Positions 29,491 through 34,573 of a stretch of 64,000 bases of DNA are shown here, in pieces. This stretch comes from Parapristionchus giblindavisi (Eukaryota > Nematoda > Chromadorea > Rhabditida > Diplogasteridae): positions 62,001 to 126,000 of the forward strand of contig CALSFV010000107.1 of assembly GCA_943737045.1 (NCBI GenBank), read 5' to 3'. Positions within the stretch are counted from its first letter, which is position 1, and the number at the start of each line of letters is the position of its first letter. The notes under the pieces are model-generated. The model saw only the letters and a list, made by a program, of their open reading frames with translations. It did no database searches and was not told where the DNA came from. The position numbers were made by a program, and so were the translations under genes.

Positions 29491-30568
29491 ACGAATTATT
29501 TTGTACCAAAAACAGAGAGTATTGAAAGATAAATTTACATATTGGCCGTACTGACCACTTTGAAATAGTCTATCTTATTCACAATTTTTCGCTCTTTCAT
29601 TTGGTATATGACACGATAGGTTTCATTTTCATTTTCATATTTCTCAAGTTATCTTGATCATATCAGAGTAAAAGCTACTTTTGTACTTCGGTCATTATAG
29701 CAGCAGTAAAATATCACAGCTCGACATGACCTGAAGTGTGTCTCATTCAGAATTTTTTCTTCTTTCACATAGTATATTACTCGATAAGTATCATTGACAA
29801 TTAGACTTGTAACGAATTATTTTGTACCAAAAACATAGAGTATTGAAAGATAAATTTACATATTGGCCGTACTGACCACTTTGAAATAGTCTATCTTATT
29901 CAGAATTTTTCGCTCTTTCATTTGGTATATGACACGATAGGTTTCATTTTCATTTTCATATTTCTCAAGTTATCTTGATCATATCAGAGTAAAAGCTACT
30001 TTTGTACTTCGGTCATTATAGCAGCAGTAAAATATCACAGCTCGACATGACCTGACGTGTGTCTCATTCAGAATTTTTTCCTCTTTCACATAGTATATTA
30101 CTCGATAAGTATCATTGACAATTAGACTTGTAACGAATTATTTTGTACCAAAAACAGAGAGTATTGAAAGATAAATTTACATATTGGCCGTACTGACCAC
30201 TTTGAAATAGTCTATCTTATTCAGAATTTTTCGCTCTTTCATTTGGTATATGACACGATAGGTTTCATTTTCATTTTCATATTTCTCAAGTTATCTTGAT
30301 CATATCAGAGTAAAAGCTACTTTTGTACTTCGGTCATTATAGCAGCAGTAAAATATCACAGCTCGACATGACCTGAAGTGTGTCTCATTCAGAATTTTTT
30401 CTTCTTTCACATAGTATATTACTCGATAAGTATCATTGACAATTAGACTTGTAACGAATTATTTTGTACCAAAAACAGAGAGTATTGAAAGATAAATTTA
30501 CATATTGGCCGTACTGACCACTTTGAAATAGTCTATCTTATTCAGAATTTTTCGCTCTTTCATTTGGT

Positions 30569-30572
30569 ATAT
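30569..30572. repeat. target site duplication ATAT, left copy
   Basis: The intact satellite reads GGTATATGACACG. On the left the satellite runs to GGTATAT and then AGGGTG begins; on the right CACCCT is followed by ATATGACACG. ATAT is therefore present on both sides. Because ATAT is itself repetitive, the same data also fit a TA duplication with element ends TAGGGTG/CACCCTA. Confidence 0.8.
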
Positions 30573-30908
30573 AGGGTGATGTAAACAATAAATTGTGGCA
30601 AACTTGTGCTTTTTGCAGGCGCGTGACAAGGATTGACAACTTTATCGCACCCAATTGCAGTCAGACATCAAATTTAATACAGATTGTTGTCAATGTGTCT
30701 AATAAATATTAGTGGTCGCAATTAATGAATGAACTGTTGACAGACAAGAAAAATGAGGATGATACAAGTCATGACCAGAGAAATGTGCTTCTTTCTAGTC
30801 AGACAACAAAAAATCTTCTTTTTGATGTCAATCGATTCTTGCCTTCTCATTGACATCAAAACGAATATTTTTTGTTGTCTGCCGCCGTACCAAATAGGTG
30901 GACCCTAA
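30573..30908 (+). repeat. left terminal inverted arm
   Basis: The arm pairs with the right arm in four collinear blocks. The outermost block is 30573-30647, containing AGGGTGATGTAAACAATAAA and ending GATTGACAACTTTATCG. Next come 30739-30771 (31 of 33 bases shared), 30771-30802 (GAGAAATGTGCTTCTTTCTA) and 30881-30908 (GCCGCCGTACCAAATAGG, then GTGGACCCTAA). Stretches between blocks are diverged. The segment 30800-30881 is a foldback absent from the right arm. Confidence 0.85.
30800..30881. repeat. 82-bp foldback inside the left arm
   Basis: CAGACAACAAAAAAT and TTTTTGATGTCAAT are mirrored by ATTGACATCAAAA and ATTTTTTGTTGTCTG around a central spacer of about 16 bp. This gives a near-perfect hairpin with small internal loops. 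The right arm joins CAG directly to CCGCCG at the matching place, so the foldback is an extra piece present in one arm only. It may be a tiny foldback element or a local palindromic duplication. Confidence 0.8.
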
Positions 30909-31346
30909 AATCTATCCCCCCTCTCTGAGTCAATCGATACGTGAGATAGGAAGACCTTTATTTGTAGTCGACATGATAGCGAAAATAGATCAAACAGGGA
31001 AGTGGCACAAAACTGATCGATGAGCGATTGAACAGGGATCATGGGATAACGAAAATTAAAACAAGTGATGAAAAAATGCAGTAAATGGAACAAATAAAAA
31101 TTAATAAGATGAAAGAACTAAATAGTGAACTTTTGAAAAGAAAAAATCGAATATGTGTAATGTTACGAAAATGTTCCAAATGATATGAAGCTCAATAAAG
31201 ATAGCGAAGAAGGAGGATATGAAAAGGAAGAAAGAGAAAAGGAAGGGAAAGGGGGATTCAACAATAGCTATGATAGTTTCGTTAACACAAAACAATGATA
31301 ATAGTCGATGAACACAATATGAATAATGGATACTTCAAAAATCATT
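30909..31346. other. element interior, AT-rich, no gene recognised
   Basis: The stretch between the left arm and the CCAT repeat. It contains a purine-rich tract (31197-31256) and several A-rich runs. On the minus strand an AATAAA lies at 30957-30962, downstream of the last predicted acceptor, and could serve as a polyadenylation signal. Open frames of 62 and 64 codons on the minus strand have biased, low-complexity composition and look accidental. Confidence 0.5.
31197..31256 (+). repeat. polypurine tract
   Basis: About 60 bases almost wholly A and G (GAAGAAGGAGGATATG, then AAAGGAAGAAAGAGAAAAGG and GGGAAAGGGGG). It is low-complexity and could form unusual helix structures. On the minus strand it reads as a pyrimidine run. 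Confidence 0.75.
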
Positions 31347-31347
31347 C

Positions 31348-31373
31348 TCCATCCATCCATCCAACCATCCATC
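31348..31373 (+). repeat. (CCAT)n microsatellite
   Basis: Five to six imperfect CCAT units (TCCATCCATCCATCC, then AACCATCCAT), followed by two further scattered ATCCATCC copies near 31383. It lies in the last predicted minus-strand exon. Confidence 0.85.
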
Positions 31374-31456
31374 TATCACAAAGATCCATCCAATCATTTT
31401 TGCTGGTTCATCTTCCATTCTTCTACCGTTGTCCTTGAACCATCGTACGAACGAAT

Positions 31457-31524
31457 CTAGAAATTTAAATAATTATAAATAAATAAGTAAAATGAAAAAT
31501 ATTGATGGTTAATAACAACCTTAC
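31457..31524 (-). other. predicted intron, 68 bp
   Basis: On the minus strand the donor is AAT|GTAAGGTTG and the acceptor AAATTTCTAG|ATTCG. The interior is AT-rich. It is downstream of the three 51-bp intron modules. Confidence 0.5.
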
Positions 31525-31590
31525 ATTTAATTCTTCAATCATAAATATATAATTATTGAGGCGCATCGTAGGTAGTGCATGTCAAAGATC

Positions 31591-31641
31591 CTGAAATTAG
31601 ATGATATGAAATTAGAATAATGCAAGCTCTTAAATTCTTAC
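31591..31641 (-). other. predicted intron, 51 bp (module 3)
   Basis: Minus-strand donor CAAAG|GTAAGAATTT and acceptor ATCTAATTTCAG|GATC. It resembles the two upstream introns in length, donor context and acceptor. Confidence 0.6.
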
Positions 31642-31701
31642 CTTTGATCAATGAATGAACTGTTATCGATAGGGGAGGACGACACCTTCATCGTGAGGAT
31701 C

Positions 31702-31752
31702 CTGAAATTACATGAAATTTAACTAAAATAACAGCAACGTATAAATTCTCAC
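31702..31752 (-). other. predicted intron, 51 bp (module 2)
   Basis: Minus-strand donor GATAAG|GTGAGAATTT and acceptor TGTAATTTCAG|GATCC. It shares TATACGTTG and TTATTTTAG-like segments with the intron at 31924-31974. Confidence 0.6.
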
Positions 31753-31820
31753 CTTATCCAAATGAGTTGACTATAAGAGATGATACACCAACTACTAATA
31801 TTTCGTACCATTACATTGAT

Positions 31821-31865
31821 TTAAGCTACCATGGGACTTCATCCCGGTGGATGCTATATCAATGA
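31821..31865. repeat. hairpin motif copy 1 (CCATGGGA..TCCCGGTGGATGC)
   Basis: The core 31829-31854 has GGGA and TCCC around a CTTCA loop, enclosed by CCA and TGG. It shares flanking GCTACC upstream and ATATCAAT downstream with the other copies. It lies inside the 171-bp predicted exon on the minus strand. Confidence 0.8.
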
Positions 31866-31923
31866 AAAGTAACGAAATATAGTATTATGTGATCTTTATA
31901 CGAGATGACGATTCACGACGAGC

Positions 31924-31974
31924 CTGGAAATATATAAAATAATGCTAAAACAACGACAACGTATATGTTCGCAC
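31924..31974 (-). other. predicted intron, 51 bp (module 1)
   Basis: Minus-strand donor GGAAAG|GTGCGAACAT and acceptor ATATATTTCCAG|GCTCG. It has the same length as the two following introns and a shared interior (TATACGTTG, then TTGTTTTAG), so the three look like diverged duplicates. Confidence 0.55.
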
Positions 31975-32280
31975 CTTTCCTCAATGAAAGGACGAATCTT
32001 GATCGGGAGAGGAGACGACCAGCTGGCAACTACTGTACCTATTTGTTAGTAAAAACAAAGATAGAGAAGTGGGGAAGACATAGAGAGAGGAGAAGAGGAG
32101 AGAGGGATGAAAAAGTAAAGGGAGAGGGAGAGGGGAGAATTTATGCACTGTCGAGCTTCGTAGATAATATTAAAATATAATGGAATATTTTAAATCAGTA
32201 GATCATCATCGTTGAAGGTTTTGTTAGTATTTCATTGATTATATTTAACTAATAATTCATTTATCTAATTTCATTGAGTT
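31975..32280. other. element interior with polypurine tract, no gene recognised
   Basis: It holds the exon end preceding intron 31924-31974 (minus strand), then a strongly purine-rich stretch at 32049-32142, then AT-rich DNA. A 71-codon open frame at 31965-32180 (+) is mostly a translation of the purine tract (Arg/Glu/Lys/Gly-rich) and overlaps a predicted splice donor on the other strand, so it is not called as a gene. Confidence 0.5.
32049..32142 (+). repeat. polypurine tract
   Basis: Nearly all A and G over about 90 bases (AGAGAGAGGAGAAGAGGAGA, then GAGGGATG and GGGAGAGGGAGAGGGGAG). It is long enough to favour triplex-type structure and creates a spurious open frame. Confidence 0.8.
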
Positions 32281-32323
32281 AGGCGACCATGGGAAATATT
32301 CCCGGTGGATGCCGTATCAATTT
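32281..32323. repeat. hairpin motif copy 2
   Basis: The core 32287-32312 reads CCATGGGAA-ATA-TTCCCGGTGGATGCC. The stem of five pairs has a three-base loop and outer CCA/TGG pairing. It is followed by GTATCAATTT, matching ATATCAATG in copy 1. Confidence 0.8.
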
Positions 32324-32458
32324 AATATTGTAATATATTTATATATATTCTATTTAATATGATAAGTAATATTTGTTTTTACATGAGCCCTTCGTATTAT
32401 ACATGGAGTCGACAATTATATCACTTTCCTTTGATTTCATTTTTTTTATTCCATGCAA

Positions 32459-32502
32459 TCAAGCTACCATGGGAAATTTTTCCCGGTGGATGCCTTAGCA
32501 AG
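32459..32502. repeat. hairpin motif copy 3
   Basis: The core 32467-32494 reads CCATGGGAAA-TT-TTTCCCGGTGGATGCC, the longest stem of the three copies (six pairs plus outer CCA/TGG). Upstream AAGCTACC matches copy 1. The loop sequences differ among copies, but A and T runs change on both sides together. Confidence 0.8.
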
Positions 32503-32526
32503 GGAATCCATAAAAATGTTGAGGTC

Positions 32527-32528
<2 letters not shown>

Positions 32529-32557
<29 letters not shown>
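32529..32557 (+). repeat. (TG)14 microsatellite
   Basis: An uninterrupted TG dinucleotide run of 29 bases. It directly abuts the right half of the 14-bp inverted repeat (32557-32570). Confidence 0.95.
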
Positions 32558-32561
<4 letters not shown>

Positions 32562-32590
32562 CGAAGGGCTAGGTCAAAAAGGTCAATTCG

Positions 32591-32660
32591 CTAGGTAAAT
32601 GAAAAACCGTATAAATTCAATATATACTATCGATTCATAATTAATAATATATACAATTAC
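32591..32660 (-). other. predicted intron, 70 bp
   Basis: Minus-strand donor TTGAG|GTAATTGTAT and acceptor CATTTACCTAG|CGAATT. It is AT-rich inside. The next exon downstream is not resolved. Confidence 0.4.
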
Positions 32661-32734
32661 CTCAATTGCTCCTACAGCCAACTCATATATGCAATAAACA
32701 ATCAATAAAGATGATCCGTTGTTTAGTAGAGATC

Positions 32735-32882
32735 CTGAAAAAAGCAACATGTAAGTATGATAATTTAACATTTCAATAATCCTTCAGAGCATGAGCATAC
32801 GAACATACTGGAGTATCAATGATTGATAACAGTCGTACATTGGCAATGTGAATAAGTGAATAAAGTAGACAATAGCGCTTAC
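32735..32882 (-). other. predicted intron, 148 bp
   Basis: Minus-strand donor GAAAG|GTAAGCGC and acceptor GCTTTTTTCAG|GATCTC. The acceptor is a strong polypyrimidine CAG. The exon start GATCTC resembles the GATC starts of exons at 31701 and 31590. Confidence 0.5.
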
Positions 32883-32949
32883 CTTTCTCACACATTATTA
32901 CATTCATCCAAGATATACATTCAAATTATCCATCTTTGCACAGACACTT

Positions 32950-33142
32950 CTGAAAAATAAGACACTAAACATAACACTTCAAAAAACCCTTTACACTACT
33001 ACTAATCATGGACGATACCAATTGGTTTTTGATCAATATTAATGAACGAAACAATGAATAATGAATGGTGTTGGACCGCTACTAATACATATAGTCATTC
33101 CAATACAAGACAACGAAAAGGGGAAAGAATTATAGAACAAAC
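32950..33142 (-). other. predicted intron, 193 bp
   Basis: Minus-strand donor ATAAAG|GTTTGTTCTA and acceptor TTATTTTTCAG|AAGTG. The bounding exons are 61 and 67 bp. Its interior resembles the intron at 33204-33352 in part (ATGGACGATACCAATTG against ATGATGACAATTG on the plus strand). Confidence 0.5.
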
Positions 33143-33203
33143 CTTTATCCGCATAAATCATCCATAGGCATATGTCTCATTCATTCTAACATTGACACTA
33201 CGC

Positions 33204-33352
33204 CTGCAATATAACACATTAGAAACATGGTATTAATAAAAGCTTAAAGTTTCGACAGCCTAAAACGTATGATGACAATTGAGTTTAAACTAAATGAACT
33301 ATGAAAGTTTTGATTGTGTCTACAACCAATAGAAATATAAGATAGAACGAAC
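33204..33352 (-). other. predicted intron, 149 bp
   Basis: Minus-strand donor AATTAG|GTTCGTTCTATC and acceptor TTATATTGCAG|GCGTAG. Its donor is close to that of the intron at 32950-33142 (GTTTGTTCTATA), suggesting a second duplicated exon-intron pair. Confidence 0.45.
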
Positions 33353-33450
33353 CTAATTCATTAGAAGAATAGATATTTTGATTATATCCTCATTTAATGA
33401 CCACACATATTCCTTTCTTCTCATTAGCATCTTTGATTATTGTCGTTGTG

Positions 33451-34027
33451 CTAAAATGAATGCGATATTTGCGGAAAATATGACGACAAATAGTGATCAA
33501 CGAATTGTGAAAACGGATGATGACAAATGACTTTCACGGTCAATATCGGTGAAATGAACGATGAACGATCGTCAAAAGGTTAAGAACAATAGACTATAAT
33601 ATCGATTCATACAAAATGTATTATTAAACAAGTAAACAAAATAACAATAATCTGAAATAATATCATAAAAGAAGAGAGGCTCCGGAGACTGGCGGGATGA
33701 CAATGTGGAGTTACAGTATATCACATTGTGTCACGCTCAGTCAGCCGGGTCAACTCTAAATATCTCGACCATAAAATCACTCGTGCGGTGTTTTGAAAAA
33801 TTATGGGAGAGATAGAGAGAAATAGTGCGCTAAACAAGAGACGCAGACAGACAGATTTTTGAGGCGGTCGGAATAGCCTCAATTTCTCGTCTACCCTATT
33901 CCCTCTTGTGATCTCTCACTTTCTTTCCCTCTCTACCTCACCCCCATTTCTGTCTCTCGACTTGATAGGAATTACAGTCGAGATCGTCCCCAAAATAGAC
34001 TCGATTCCTATTGAAAAATGAGAGAAA
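33451..34027. other. element interior upstream of the transcription unit, no gene recognised
   Basis: It holds another diverged copy of the intron-like repeat (GATGATGACAAATGACTTTC near 33513). An imperfect inverted repeat TGACAATGTG/CACATTGTGTCA lies at 33698-33733 near a locally GC-richer stretch. Further on there is a purine run near 33803-33827 and a CT-rich run (about 33898-33960). If the minus-strand unit is real its promoter should lie here, but no clear TATA or initiator was identified. Confidence 0.4.
33898..33960 (+). repeat. CT-rich tract
   Basis: A pyrimidine-rich low-complexity stretch (CTTTCTTTCCCTCTCTACCT and CACCCCCATTTCTGTCTCTC) next to the inner end of the right arm. It is the strand complement of the purine-rich style seen at 32049-32142. 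Confidence 0.7.
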
Positions 34028-34569
34028 TTAGGGTCCACCTCTTGATCTACCACCCCTATTTGGTACGGCGGCTGAATAGAAAGAAGCACATTTCTCTAGT
34101 CATTCCATTTTTTGGTGCATTTTCACATCCTCATAATAATGAGACGATAGTTCATTAGTCAAAGCGGCGCACCTCAGACGGGTTTGGTGACGCGGCGGAG
34201 AGTGTGACAGAGAGAATCATTTGATGCCATCTCGCACGCACACCCTCTCTAATGCAGCCCACCAAACCCGCCTGGCATCCGCCTCGCCCTCTTTATAAGT
34301 TGGAAAACGTGATTAGCCATTCATTGTTGCCTCGCTATTACAGAGGCTGAACTAACGTGTTCTGACATGTATCATCCTCAGTTTTCTTGTCTGTCTACAA
34401 AATAGTCACTATCTGTTGCCACATTTATTTTTTTCATACTTTTGACTACAATCGTTTTACTTTTTGAAATCTGACAACAAAGTTCTCCGATAAAGTTGTC
34501 AATCGTTTGCCGTTGTCACACACATGCAAAAAGCACAAGTTTGCCAAAATTTATTGTTTACATCACCCT
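34028..34569 (-). repeat. right terminal inverted arm
   Basis: Inverse counterpart of the left arm. The outer block is 34488-34569, the second 34363-34395, the third 34072-34103 and the inner 34028-34072. It is about 200 bp longer than the left arm because of extra sequence between the second and third blocks, roughly 34110-34362, which contains a GC-rich foldback. It also carries a short insertion (GGTGGTAGATCAAG on the minus strand) inside the inner block. Confidence 0.85.
34164..34288. repeat. GC-rich foldback in the right arm
   Basis: CGGGTTTGGT (34179-34188) is exactly inverted at 34261-34270. Inside it GAGAGTGTG (34198-34206) pairs with CACACCCTCTC (34239-34249), and GC-rich flanks GCGGCG and CCGCCTCGCC extend the pairing. 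This part has no counterpart in the left arm. It is markedly richer in G and C than the rest of the window. Confidence 0.75.
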
Positions 34570-34573
34570 ATAT
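34570..34573. repeat. target site duplication ATAT, right copy
   Basis: Right-hand partner of the duplication at 30569-30572. Removing one copy together with the element restores a 321-bp monomer exactly (120 bp on the left plus 201 bp on the right). Confidence 0.8.

Larger units (their letters stand above)
1..30572 (+). repeat. 321-bp satellite DNA array, left block
   Basis: Uninterrupted head-to-tail tandem array of about 95 copies of one AT-rich monomer, all in the same orientation. Monomer starts (phase AACGAATTATTTTGTACC) fall at 1, 322, 644, 965 and 1286, giving 321 bp; the second copy is 322 bp because of one extra A near 341. A recurrent 319-bp form lacks two T in ACCACTTTGAAAT. Copies differ by only a handful of substitutions each, so the block is strongly homogenised. 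Recurrent variable sites include GTACC/GAACC, ACCAAAAAC/ACCGAAAAC, TTTATC/CTATC, CTCAAG/CTCTAG, CAGTAAAAT/CAGGAAAAT, CACCTTGAC/CAGCTCGAC and TTCCTC/TTCTTC. Stops occur in all frames and no reading frame of note exists. The array continues past the left window edge. A centromeric or heterochromatic role is inference only. Confidence 0.98.
31539..31811 (-). other. weak spliced small ORF, 56 codons
   Basis: If the introns at 31702-31752 and 31591-31641 are removed, a frame opens at an ATG (minus strand, 31811-31809) and crosses both junctions without a stop. It ends at TGA at 31539. The predicted peptide begins MVRNISSWCIISYSQL and ends CASIIIYL. A frame of this length is only weak evidence: a TAA lies just upstream, no motif is recognised and composition is not distinctive. 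Recorded because both splices preserve the frame. Confidence 0.12.
32386..32570. repeat. 185-bp segment bounded by a 14-bp perfect inverted repeat
   Basis: AGCCCTTCGTATTA at 32386-32399 is exactly inverted as TAATACGAAGGGCT at 32557-32570. The enclosed 157 bp contain hairpin motif copy 3 and the TG microsatellite. It could be a small nested foldback insertion or a cruciform-forming site; no target duplication was evident. Confidence 0.75.
30957..33450 (-). ncRNA. candidate spliced transcription unit, non-coding or decayed
   Basis: Reading the minus strand, eight intervals have GT-AG ends with good donors and acceptors. They define exons of about 98, 61, 67, 74, then a poorly resolved stretch, then about 64, 171, 60 and 66 bp, followed by a terminal exon from 31456 downward. 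Donors include GTAAGAATTT, GTGAGAATTT, GTAAGGTTG, GTAAGCGC and GTTTGTTC. Acceptors are mostly TTTCAG, TTTTCAG or TTCTAG. The exons have stops in all frames almost throughout, so a normal protein is unlikely. An AATAAA at 30957-30962 is a possible 3' end. The 5' end and promoter were not identified; exon linkage between 32038 and 32590 is unresolved. Alternatives are a decayed transposase gene, or chance matches in AT-rich DNA. The regularity of the 51-bp introns argues against chance. Confidence 0.35.
30573..34569. mobile_element. long-terminal-inverted-repeat DNA transposon, apparently non-autonomous
   Basis: A 3,997-bp element inserted into a single satellite monomer. The ends are inverted: the outer 45 bp at each side match with one mismatch (AATTGTGGC versus AATTTTGGC), and recognisable similarity extends inward in blocks to 30908 and 34028. 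It is flanked by a short duplication, ATAT, or TA if the ends are read as TAGGGTG. A TA duplication would suit Tc1/mariner-like elements, and 4 bp would suit other cut-and-paste groups; the sequence alone does not decide. No reading frame longer than about 70 codons exists inside and no transposase motif was seen, so movement would need proteins supplied elsewhere. The interior carries minus-strand splice signals and hairpin motifs described separately. Insertion of a non-transposon fragment is unlikely given the exact ends and restored target. Family assignment remains open. Confidence 0.88.

Noticed and set aside
1..30572. Regular repeats could suggest a CRISPR array
   Set aside because: The whole 321-bp unit is conserved with no variable spacers, and there are no cas-like genes; this is satellite DNA.
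30905..31093. 62-codon open frame on the minus strand
   Set aside because: No motif or start context; length expected by chance in this composition.
31101..31295. 64-codon open frame on the minus strand, rich in Phe, Ile and Leu
   Set aside because: Its hydrophobic look comes from the complement of A-rich and polypurine DNA, not from a convincing membrane protein.
31965..32180. 71-codon open frame on the plus strand
   Set aside because: Mostly translated polypurine tract (Arg/Glu/Lys/Gly-rich), no domain, and overlapping a predicted minus-strand donor.
32359..32559. 66-codon open frame on the plus strand ending in Val-Cys repeats
   Set aside because: The C-terminus is the TG microsatellite, and the frame runs through a hairpin motif copy.
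32583..32771. 62-codon open frame on the minus strand
   Set aside because: It reads through the predicted 70-bp intron and part of another; no recognisable product.
30573..34569. LTR retrotransposon or Helitron
   Set aside because: The ends are inverted, not direct, repeats, with a short target duplication; there is no polyprotein frame, and a Helitron would have neither terminal inverted repeats nor a duplication.
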